Positions 16,573-25,400 of a stretch of DNA of 64,000 nt are shown here, in pieces (position 1 is the first letter of the stretch; every line of letters starts with the position of its first letter). The notes under the pieces are model-generated. The model ran no database searches and had not been told where the DNA came from. It saw nothing but the letters and a program-made list of their open reading frames with translations. Position numbers and translations under genes: made by a program. Origin of the DNA: G963667975 sp963677395 (GTDB taxonomy: Bacteria > Bacteroidota > Bacteroidia > Bacteroidales > G963667975); contig OY781965.2 of NCBI GenBank assembly GCA_963677395.2, positions 1,426,001-1,490,000 of the forward strand, given 5' to 3'.

Positions 16573-19404
16573 ATGAAACATCTTGCTGTTTTACTTGTTG
16601 CTGTTTTAGGGTTAACATGCCGGTTAATGGCTCAGTATTATGATGCAGGAAATGATCCGGCTTCTGTAAAATGGCACCAAATTAAAACTCTGCACTTTTA
16701 TTTTATCTATCCGGCCGAAATGGATAGTAATGTGCAAAAACTTGCTTCATATGCGGAGAATGCTTTTTCATACAACACTTTCTCTCTGAAAGCAAACCCC
16801 AAAAGATTGCCGGTAATTCTCCACAACAGAACAGTTGTTTCGAATGGGTTTCTGGCATGGGCTCCTTCAAGAAGTGAGTATTATACTTTTCCCGAAACCA
16901 ATGGCTATGCTCAGGATTGGTTGCAGCAACTGGCTATTCACGAGTACCGCCATGCTTTACAGCTCAACCGGCTGAATATTGGAACTACAAAAGTTCTTAC
17001 GTGGTTTTTGGGTGAACAGCTTACAGCTGCTGTTTCAGGTCTTTATCTTCCGTTTTGGTATCTGGAAGGCGATGCAGTACTTGCCGAAACAGCACTTTCT
17101 CCTGCCGGAAGAGGCCGCTTCCCGTCATTTGATGCAGAGTTAAAAGCTCAATTAGCACAAAAAGGAATGTATAGTTATGATAAGGCCTGTTTTGGTTCTT
17201 ATCTTCATCATGTTCCGAATCGCTATATTATGGGTTATCATTTAGTTTCGCATAGCAGAAGGTTATATGGTGCTGATTTTTGGGACAACGTAGAACAAAG
17301 CGTGGCAAGGAATCCGTGGATGATAGTGCCTTTTAATTATGGTATTCACCGGCAAACCAATTTAACGAAAACCGCGCTTTATCGCAAATGTTTTGCAGAG
17401 TTAGATTCAATCTGGAAATCTGAGAATATCCAACGAAATCCGGTTGTTCCGGAACATCTTACCAAACATAAGGCAAGATTTTATACATCCTATCAAAAAC
17501 CAGTTCTGATTCAGGATTCATTGCTTGTTGCCGAAAAGAGAGGGAAGGCTGAACTGAGCCGGATTGTACTTATTACGTTAAGCGGTACTGAAAAATCGGT
17601 TTATATTCCCGGTGCCATTGCCGAAAGCTCGTTAACTGCCTCTGATAATACAATTGTTTGGACTGAAATTCGTCGTGACCCGCGTTGGGAGCAACAAAGT
17701 TATTCGATTATCCGGAAATATGATTTAAATAGCCGGAAAACCAAAACCTTAACGCGGAAAAGCCGTTATAGTTCGCCTGCAATTTCGAAAACAGGGAATC
17801 GGTTGTTTGTTACTGAATTGGATTTGGTGAATCGTTGTTTTTTGGTTGAGCTGAATCCGGAAAACGGCTCGCTTATTTCACGGTATCAGCTTCCGGATAC
17901 GGTTTTTGCTGCTCAGCTTTCGTGGAATAATGATGCCGCAACATTGATTGGTATCGCGGTATCGCCTTCGGGAAAAAGTATTTTTGAATTCAATCCACAA
18001 ACCAAAACATTGCATTATTTGCTGCCGTGGTCGTTTATCGAAATAAGCTTTCCGATGGCTAATGGCACGAATATTTGGTTTACCGGGGCGTTTGATGGTA
18101 CCGATCAGATTTATCGTTACAACCGTACAACGGAAAGCGTGATAAAACAGACCAATACTCCTTTTGGTGCTACACAGGCTTTTGCTGATGTAAAGCGCGG
18201 AAAGCTGTTGTTTGCCGACTATACAGCTGATGGTTATAAGCTTGCTTCAACACCATTTGACTCAACTATTAATGATACAGTTGATTATCAGAAAAAGGGA
18301 ATATTTCCGTTGGCTGATGCAATGACATTGCAGGAAAAAGGGATTTTACCAACCCGTTATGCTCAGGATACCAATTGGACTCCAACGCCATATTTCAGAG
18401 GTTTAAATCTGTTTCGGATTCACTCGTGGGGGCCTTTTCGGGCTGATGCTGATGCGGGTGATGCTCAACCTGGTTTTTCAATACAGTCGCAAAACAATCT
18501 GAGTACGGCAATTACTACATTCGGGTATAAATATGACCGTACCGAAAAGGCTGGTGACTGGTTTCTGGACTTTACGTATAAAGGCTGGTATCCGGTTTTG
18601 GAGGTTGAAGCATCACGTGGTAAGCGTAATGGAAACATTCTCTATTCAAATGGAGAAACCGAAAAATTCAACTGGTTCGAAAACAGGGTAAAAACAAGTG
18701 TAAGCTTGCCGTTGAAATATCAGTTTGGGAAAATTAATACAGGAATTACATCAAAAGTGACCTTGGATGCACTCAATATTCAGGATGGAAAAAATGCACC
18801 ATCAGCTTTTAATACAGGATGGTTGCAAAGTATGGATTATCAGTTGAGTATTTACTATTTACTAAAAAGTACCGAACTGGATCTGCTTCCCCGCTTTGGG
18901 CAAACTTTGTCTCTTTATTATAGTCATACACCTTTTGGAAACTTTACGGTTGGCGATTTATCGGCAGTGGAAACTCAATTCTATTTGCCAGGTTTGTTTC
19001 GTTTGCAACGCATACGTTTTTATGTCGGATACCAAAATCGATTGGATGCAAAATACTACTATTCTGATCAGATAAATTATCCGAGAGGATATCATTCTGC
19101 TTACAGTGATGAAATGGTATCGTTATCAGCTAGCTATCGCTTTCCGTTGGCTTATCCTGATGTTGCACTTGGAAGCGTAGCGTATATTAAACGGGTGAAA
19201 GCAACTTTGTTTTTTGATTATGCAGAACAGTATAAGGGATCAGTTCAACGGCAAATGAAGTCGTGTGGAGTTGAAGTTACTTCGGATATGCACCTATTCA
19301 GGCTGGTAGCCCCTTTTAATCTGGGATTTCGTGTGACTTACCTCCCTGACAATGCATCCTGGAGCAGCGATTTTATTTTGTCGGTAAGCTTTAGTGCATT
19401 GTAA
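16573..19404 (+). CDS. Outer-membrane protein with gluzincin metallopeptidase-like domain, propeller and C-terminal barrel
   Basis: 943 residues with an N-terminal signal peptide (cleavage near LMAQYY). The first domain carries a zinc-peptidase motif HEYRH at 123-127 and a candidate third ligand Glu165 in WYLEGDAVLAE, as in peptidase MA-like gluzincins. Residues ~300-600 have repeated strand-turn units resembling a WD40/TolB-type beta-propeller (for example WTEIRRDPRWEQQSYSII, SPSGKSIFEFNPQT). The last ~330 residues alternate aromatic beta-strands and end SDFILSVSFSAL, typical of an outer-membrane barrel. It probably sits in the outer membrane with a periplasmic or surface peptidase-like part; substrate unknown. 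It follows the LutA-like gene by 14 bp and may be co-transcribed. Confidence 0.85.
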   Translation: MKHLAVLLVAVLGLTCRLMAQYYDAGNDPASVKWHQIKTLHFYFIYPAEMDSNVQKLASYAENAFSYNTFSLKANPKRLPVILHNRTVVSNGFLAWAPSRSEYYTFPETNGYAQDWLQQLAIHEYRHALQLNRLNIGTTKVLTWFLGEQLTAAVSGLYLPFWYLEGDAVLAETALSPAGRGRFPSFDAELKAQLAQKGMYSYDKACFGSYLHHVPNRYIMGYHLVSHSRRLYGADFWDNVEQSVARNPWMIVPFNYGIHRQTNLTKTALYRKCFAELDSIWKSENIQRNPVVPEHLTKHKARFYTSYQKPVLIQDSLLVAEKRGKAELSRIVLITLSGTEKSVYIPGAIAESSLTASDNTIVWTEIRRDPRWEQQSYSIIRKYDLNSRKTKTLTRKSRYSSPAISKTGNRLFVTELDLVNRCFLVELNPENGSLISRYQLPDTVFAAQLSWNNDAATLIGIAVSPSGKSIFEFNPQTKTLHYLLPWSFIEISFPMANGTNIWFTGAFDGTDQIYRYNRTTESVIKQTNTPFGATQAFADVKRGKLLFADYTADGYKLASTPFDSTINDTVDYQKKGIFPLADAMTLQEKGILPTRYAQDTNWTPTPYFRGLNLFRIHSWGPFRADADAGDAQPGFSIQSQNNLSTAITTFGYKYDRTEKAGDWFLDFTYKGWYPVLEVEASRGKRNGNILYSNGETEKFNWFENRVKTSVSLPLKYQFGKINTGITSKVTLDALNIQDGKNAPSAFNTGWLQSMDYQLSIYYLLKSTELDLLPRFGQTLSLYYSHTPFGNFTVGDLSAVETQFYLPGLFRLQRIRFYVGYQNRLDAKYYYSDQINYPRGYHSAYSDEMVSLSASYRFPLAYPDVALGSVAYIKRVKATLFFDYAEQYKGSVQRQMKSCGVEVTSDMHLFRLVAPFNLGFRVTYLPDNASWSSDFILSVSFSAL

Positions 19405-19455
19405 AAAACGAAAAAGTTTTTGTTTTTCAGTTTTCTTAATTTTAGATTTGTTTCG

Positions 19456-19968
19456 TTATGGCATCATTTCTGTCATATCCTGTTCAAGAGAGCTTTTGGG
19501 AGTTTCAATAATACGACCCACTTCTTTCCCGTCCTTATAGAGGATGATAGTAGGTACTTTCTCGATTTTAAGATCAGCAATATCCATAGACCCGGCTTTT
19601 CGGTCACGGTCAACAGCAATGAGTTTCAGGGTCGTATTGTCGTAACCGGCCATATCCAGGATTTTGAAAAAGCGTGGCATTTGTTCTTTGCTATCGCCAC
19701 ACCAAGTTCCGAAAACAATCGTGATTTTGTAACCCGAAAGCTTATCTTTCAATACAGACATATATTGTTCAGCAGGCTTATAGTAGTTGTATTCCAAGGG
19801 AAACATGATGCCAAATTCACCCACTGTTTTCAGTCCGGTTTCATCACATAATCCAATAAGGATTTCTTCCTGCTTTTTGGGTTCAATTACTTTCTGATTC
19901 AGGTTTTGTGCAAAGTTTATCATTGGTAAAATGCACAATATGAATAAGATAATGTATTTTGTTTTCAT
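19456..19968 (-). CDS. Secreted thioredoxin-like protein with a single active-site cysteine
   Basis: About 170 residues starting at ATG 19968 with signal peptide MKTKYIILFILCILPMINFAQ. An in-frame ATG at 20010 exists, but it lies upstream of the -7 box at 19997-20004, so the shorter form is preferred. The thioredoxin fold is recognisable: ITIVFGTWCGDSKEQMPRFF at the active site, LKLIAVDRD, and the cis-Pro loop KVPTIILYKDGKEVGRI. The usual CxxC is CGDS, so the resolving cysteine is replaced by serine. Such CxxS proteins cannot do normal disulfide exchange alone and may act as binding or isomerase-like proteins. It is expected in the periplasm and converges with the outer-membrane protein gene at 16573-19404. 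Confidence 0.9.
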   Translation of the reverse strand: MKTKYIILFILCILPMINFAQNLNQKVIEPKKQEEILIGLCDETGLKTVGEFGIMFPLEYNYYKPAEQYMSVLKDKLSGYKITIVFGTWCGDSKEQMPRFFKILDMAGYDNTTLKLIAVDRDRKAGSMDIADLKIEKVPTIILYKDGKEVGRIIETPKSSLEQDMTEMMP

Positions 19969-19996
19969 CGGGATTCTAATTTGATACATAGCTAAG

Positions 19997-20004
19997 CAAA
20001 AATA
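19997..20004 (-). promoter_or_regulatory. -7 box of the thioredoxin-like gene
   Basis: The minus strand reads TATTTTTG (TAnnTTTG). It lies 29 bp upstream of ATG 19968 and decides against the longer start at 20010. Confidence 0.5.
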
Positions 20005-20058
20005 GTGCAAAAGAGGTTTGATTTACCGTTAAGAAGTTGATAAAAAGGGTTTGGGGGT

Positions 20059-20090
20059 AAAAAAAACCGGCATCCCGTAAGGGATGCCGG
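20059..20090 (-). terminator. Intrinsic terminator of the ammonium transporter gene
   Basis: A perfect 10-bp GC-rich stem CCGGCATCCC/GGGATGCCGG (20067-20076 and 20081-20090) with a 4-nt loop is followed on the minus strand by a run of T (20059-20066). It lies 22 bp after the transporter stop. Confidence 0.92.
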
Positions 20091-20112
20091 CCAGAAGACG
20101 AATGGAGAAAAA

Positions 20113-21330
20113 TTACAAAGCACCTTCGTCGTAAGCTTTTTCTCCGTGTAACATAATATCCAGACCCTGTCTTTCGTCTTCTTCAGAAACTCTTACCGGG
20201 GTTATTCTGTTAATAAGCGCAAGCATAATATATGTAAAGATGAAACCATAAGCTGAAGCAATTGCTACAGCAACCAGTTCCTTCATAAAGAATGCTGCAT
20301 TGCCAAACCATAAACCATCAGCACCAGCTGCATTTACGGCTTTCGAAGCAAACACACCCAAGAGGATAGTTCCGAAAACGCCACCAACACCGTGAACGCC
20401 CCATACATCCAGTGCATCGTCCCATTTCATTCTGTTTTTCCACTGTACAGCTAAATAACACACTATACCAGCAGCTGTACCAATAATTGGTGAAGCCCAG
20501 AGTGGAACGAAACCTGCACATGGAGTAATGGTTGCCAAACCGGCAATAGAACCTGTAAGTAATCCTACAAACTTGGGTTTCTTTTCTCTACTCCACTCAA
20601 TCACTACCCATGACATGGTTGCGAATGAAGCAGCAATATCTGTATTTAAAAATGCAGTAGAAGTTATAAAGTCAACAGCCACTTCGCTACCGGCGTTGAA
20701 CCCGTACCAGCCAAACCACAACAGACCGCTACCAATGGCAACTAATGGAATGCTGTTTGGAGTAGAGTTTTTATCAACACGTGCACCCACGTAAAATACG
20801 GAAGCTAAAGCTGCAAAACCAGCAGTAGCATGTACAACAATACCACCGGCAAAATCTAACACGCCCCACTGTGCAAGTAAACCACCACCCCAAATCATAT
20901 GAACGAAAGGATAGTAAACTAAAATTTGCCATACAGTAAGGAATATCATATATGATTTAAATGTAACACGGTTTGCAAATGCACCGGTAATCAATGCAGG
21001 TGTGATAATGGCAAACATCATCTGATAAGCAATGAAAACCACTTCGGGAATCTTTCCGTTTGAATACATGGAGTCAATTTTAACCCCATTGAGGAAAAAT
21101 TTGTCAAAGTTTCCCAAAATGCCACCTTCACCACCACTAAAGCAGAGTGAATACCCGAAAGCAACCCATAAAACGGTTGTCCATCCCAGTGATGCAAAGC
21201 TTTGAATCATAATACCCAGAATGTTGCGTTTGGTGGCTAAACCACCATAAAAGAATGCGAGACCCGGAGTCATTAGCATTACCAAGCTGCACGCAAGCAG
21301 CATAAATCCGGTTGAACCTGTTTCTAACAT
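20113..21330 (-). CDS. amt: Ammonium transporter (Amt family)
   Basis: A 405-residue inner-membrane channel for ammonium/ammonia with about 11 hydrophobic helices. Family segments are clear: TPGLAFFYGGLATKRNILGI, FAYQMMF-like helix 3, LDFAGGIVVHATAGFAALAS with the first pore histidine, and DVWGVHGVGGVFGTILLGVF with the second. The C-terminus DERQGLDIMLHGEKAYDEGAL is the usual conserved cytoplasmic tail that contacts PII proteins. No glnK gene is adjacent. A TorF-type porin gene lies immediately upstream on the same strand, a pairing often seen in Bacteroidota, suggesting the two act together in nitrogen uptake. Confidence 0.97.
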   Translation of the reverse strand: MLETGSTGFMLLACSLVMLMTPGLAFFYGGLATKRNILGIMIQSFASLGWTTVLWVAFGYSLCFSGGEGGILGNFDKFFLNGVKIDSMYSNGKIPEVVFIAYQMMFAIITPALITGAFANRVTFKSYMIFLTVWQILVYYPFVHMIWGGGLLAQWGVLDFAGGIVVHATAGFAALASVFYVGARVDKNSTPNSIPLVAIGSGLLWFGWYGFNAGSEVAVDFITSTAFLNTDIAASFATMSWVVIEWSREKKPKFVGLLTGSIAGLATITPCAGFVPLWASPIIGTAAGIVCYLAVQWKNRMKWDDALDVWGVHGVGGVFGTILLGVFASKAVNAAGADGLWFGNAAFFMKELVAVAIASAYGFIFTYIMLALINRITPVRVSEEDERQGLDIMLHGEKAYDEGAL

Positions 21331-21467
21331 ATTGATTTATTTTTTTAATATTGGTTTATTATTTTTTTAAATATGAGGCCAGAAGGAATTTAAAACGAGG
21401 TTATTTTGAGGTTTTTTAGTACCATGAAGACAGTTGTTTTCCAGCCTCATCCATTCTGATATTTGAA

Positions 21468-22220
21468 TTAAAATGTGAAACCTACAACAAAAAAGATCTT
21501 CCTGTCATACGGATTAATAATAACCGAACCATTCATCGGTAATGAGAATTTATCAGTCACCTCGATTGATTTGGTTGCGGTGCATCCTAAGTTGATAATC
21601 CCTGTTTTGGTATTGCCATAAAAACCGGGTAAATCATCACCTGGAGTATTTATTGCACTGCCTATAAAAGCATTAAATCCGGTTTTTTTAATTTTAGTAG
21701 TGTAAGCAAGTTCAGCGTAGGTTGAATAGGTAATCTTGTCGTTAGTTTTACGGGCATCATTGCCATATATATTTGTAGCAATCATGAATGAAAACGGAAG
21801 TTTTTCAGTTCCGTTATACTTTACCATAGCTTCAAAAACGTGTGTAGTTTTGTCTTTGTCGTAATTGAAATAATCATACGAAGCAGCTTCGTTTGGAAAG
21901 AAATAATCTGTTAAAGTGAACGTAAATAGACTGTTGAGTGTGTATGAGGCGTACAAATCCACTTCCTGATTGCTTTGCCCGCTCATCGAAAATGCGCCCC
22001 ATGCCCCCAATGTGAAATTGCCTTTTTTTAATTCAACTTTGGGTTGGATGCTGGGAGTAGAACCTCCTAAGAGCAAGCCGCGCCAAACATAACGACTATA
22101 GATGTCAGTGTTTAAAGTTAAATCCCATTTTGGCTTTTCCTGAGTAAACGCATTGGCAGAAATTGTAATAAAAATTATAAAACCTGCCAGAACTTTAAAA
22201 AGTGTACCGTTTTGTTTCAT
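21468..22220 (-). CDS. TorF-family putative porin next to amt
   Basis: 250 residues with a signal peptide (KVLAGFIIFITISANAFTQ) and a barrel-like sequence of alternating aromatic strands: DLTLNTDIYSRYVWRGLLLG, FTLGAWGAFSMSG, DLYASYTLNS, ending DRKIFFVVGFTF with a C-terminal Phe. The opening YSRYVWRG and the length match the TorF (Gcw_chp) putative porin family. It lies 137 bp upstream of the ammonium transporter gene on the same strand, so it may provide the outer-membrane route for the same nutrient; this is inferred from position only. Confidence 0.88.
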   Translation of the reverse strand: MKQNGTLFKVLAGFIIFITISANAFTQEKPKWDLTLNTDIYSRYVWRGLLLGGSTPSIQPKVELKKGNFTLGAWGAFSMSGQSNQEVDLYASYTLNSLFTFTLTDYFFPNEAASYDYFNYDKDKTTHVFEAMVKYNGTEKLPFSFMIATNIYGNDARKTNDKITYSTYAELAYTTKIKKTGFNAFIGSAINTPGDDLPGFYGNTKTGIINLGCTATKSIEVTDKFSLPMNGSVIINPYDRKIFFVVGFTF

Positions 22221-22388
22221 AAATGTCTGATATTAAAATTACATCGCAAAAGTGCAGGAAGTAATTTGGTTCTGCAATCATAGAAAATCTGAATTTGATC
22301 GGTTTAATACGTAGTGTATATTTACGAGAAACACGTAATGATGATATTGAATGTATTAGAGGGGTGGGATTTGTCGATTTAGTTTTTG

Positions 22389-22396
22389 TAGTTTTG
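22389..22396 (+). promoter_or_regulatory. -7 box of the M6 metalloprotease gene
   Basis: TAGTTTTG fits TAnnTTTG, and a TTTG lies upstream at 22370-22373, somewhat closer than usual. The predicted transcript starts near 22403, which leaves almost no leader for ATG 22408 and favours ATG 22441. Confidence 0.5.
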
Positions 22397-22440
22397 TAAC
22401 GTGCACTATGAGTATTCAATCACTACTCAATTTTTTAAAC

Positions 22441-25400
22441 ATGAAAAGATTAATTTTAATTCTGATGGGTATTTGCCTGATACTAGTTGCAAATATCCGG
22501 CTGAGTGCGTCTCCAGCTTATCCTAATCCAATTCAGTTTATTCAGCCTGATGGGAGTAAAATTTCAATATTGCTCAAAGGCGATGAAAAGGTAAAATGGG
22601 CTCAGACTCTCGATGGTTATACGATTATGTTTAATGATAGAGGGACGTATGAGTATGCTGTTTTGAATTCATCAAATGATATGATACCATCCGGAGTAAA
22701 GGCAAATAGCCCTGAAAACAGATCGGTGGAGGAGAAGACCTTTTTAGCGACTGTAGCAAAGGGTTTATATTATTCCTCATCGCAAATACAGATGTTGAAG
22801 CAAGCCTGGGGAGTTTTTTCAACTCAACAGCAGCAGCAATTATCATTTCCAACCACAGGCACCCGTAAACTGATCTGTATTTTAATGGGATTTACAGATA
22901 AAGCATTTACAAAAACCCAAGCTGATTTCAACAATCTGTTCAATCAAATCGGGTATTCAACAGGAGGTGCAACAGGGAGTGTTAAGGATTATTATTCAGA
23001 AAATTCTTATGGTCAGCTAAACTTAGCAGTTACTGTAGCTGGTCCTTATACGGCAGCTCATAATATGGCCTATTATGGTGGCAACAATGCGAATGGTCAG
23101 GATCAGAACCCGGATGAACTGGTTTCAGAAGCTGTGACCCTTGCAAATTCCTCCGTAAATTATGCCGATTTTGATAATGACAATAATGGTATTGTTGATG
23201 GAGTGTATGTAATTTATGCCGGATATGGAGAAGAAGCAGGGGCTAATGCTAATACTATTTGGGCTCATGCATGGTCAATAACTCCGGTTATTTATGATGG
23301 AAAGACAATAAGCAGCTATTCATGCTCCTCAGAACTGAGCGGAACCTCTGGATCGACCATAACCAGTATTGGTGTGATTTGCCATGAATTTGGACACGTA
23401 ATGGGTGCGCCGGATTATTATGATACTGACTATGGTACAAGTAATGAATACGATGGAACTGGAGAATGGGATATTATGGCTTCCGGCTCGTGGAATAATA
23501 ATGGAATTACTCCGGCTCATCATAATGCGTACACAAAAGTATATGTATATAACTGGGCAACAGCTACAACTTTAAGTACAGGCGCAACGGTTACGTTAAA
23601 CAATGCAGAAGATTATTCAAACAGCTTTTATCGATACAATACGAATACAGCCCACGAATATTTCTTGTTGGAAAACAGGCAAAAAACAAAATTTGATGCC
23701 TCCCTTCCGGGTAAAGGTATGATAATCTATCATGTTGACAGTTCTTTCATCGCATCGAATACTTCTGCAAATTCAATTAATACTACAAGTCATCAGGGAA
23801 TGTTTATTAAAGCGGCTAATGCTACTACTTCGAGCGGAGTAATGACCTCTTCTGTTTCTACAATAAATTCTACAGGCTGTCCCTTTCCAGGGACTTCAAG
23901 TAAAACATCTTTTACGGATGCAACTATACCTAATGCAAAATCGTGGGCAGGAACATTAACAGCTAAACCTATAACAGCCATAACTGAAAATACCACAGCC
24001 AAAACAGTTACATTCAATTTTATGGGAGGAAGCAGTTGTACTCCGCCTACAACACAGGCTTCATTGTTTACTTCTGGTACAATTACGGGAACGACAATGA
24101 CTATTGGCTGGACTCGGGGAAATGGAAATGGTGTTATTGTTGTTGCAAAACAAGCTTCAGCAGTAAATTCTTCACCAGTTAACGGAACTACTTATACTGC
24201 AAATGCTGCTTTTGGATCAGGAACCCAAATAGGAACAGGTAACTATGTGGTTTACAAAGGAACAGGTACGTCTGTTAATGTTACGGGATTAACTTCTGGA
24301 GTTACATATTATTTTGCTGTGTATGAATATACATCTTCAACCAATTGTTATCGCACTCCTGCACTTACTGGAAATGCTACAACATCTGTTACTCCTTCAT
24401 TATCCGTTACTCCATTGTCTCAAAATGTTGCGCTCAATGCCGGAAATACAACATTTGCGGTTACTTCAAATGTTACGTGGACTGTAAGCAGCAATCAAAC
24501 ATGGTGTACCGTGACATCTTCGGGTAGTGGAAGCGGGATAATTACAGCAACGTATACAGCAAACACTGTAACAACACCTCGTACTGCAACGATTACTGTT
24601 TCGGCAACGGGTGTTACATCGGTAGTATTAAGTGTTGTTCAGTCAGGTATGGGGATAGCTGTTTGGCCTCAAAGCTTTGAAGCAGTCGGATTCCCTCCCT
24701 ATGGATGGAGCGAACAAAACCCAATTGGCGGAAATGGATGGGATAGTATTGTTGCCGGAACAACTCCTATACCGGGTTGGTCGTCAGGTGTAGTTACGGC
24801 ATGTCCGGGTGGTGGTAATAAAATGGCAATAGCAAATTATACTTCCGGAACATCAACTTCGACCAATCAATGGTTGATTTCGGCTCCTAAGGTGATTTCC
24901 TCTACCGATAAACTTAAATTCTGGATGAGGAAGGTTGAACAATATGCCGATACGATGTATATAAAGCTTTCAACCACCAGCAATGCAATTGCTAATTTTA
25001 CAACAAATATTGCTACACTTGGTTTTACTCCTGCTGATACTGGCTGGGTTTCATATTCCTATGATTTAAGTGCGTACGCAGGACAAACAATTTATGTCGC
25101 TTTTCAGGAAAAAATTGCAGATGTTAATACAAACGGAGCAACTCTCTTTTTAGATTTGATTAATATTTCATGCTCTAATCCTTCTACAGCTGGAGTAATT
25201 AGTGGAGCCGATACTGTTTGTCAGGGACAAACATCTGTAACATATAGTGTTCCTGCAGTTTCTAATGCAACTTCATATATATGGACATTGCCTACTGGCT
25301 TCAGCGGAACAAGTACAACAAATTCAATCGTATTAAACATTGATACCAATGCAGTTTCCGGTATTATTACGGTGAAAGGGGTAAATAGTTGTGGAGAAGG

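Noticed and set aside
19969..20010. Longer start of the thioredoxin-like protein
   Set aside because: It would begin upstream of the -7 box and put extra residues before a normal signal peptide.
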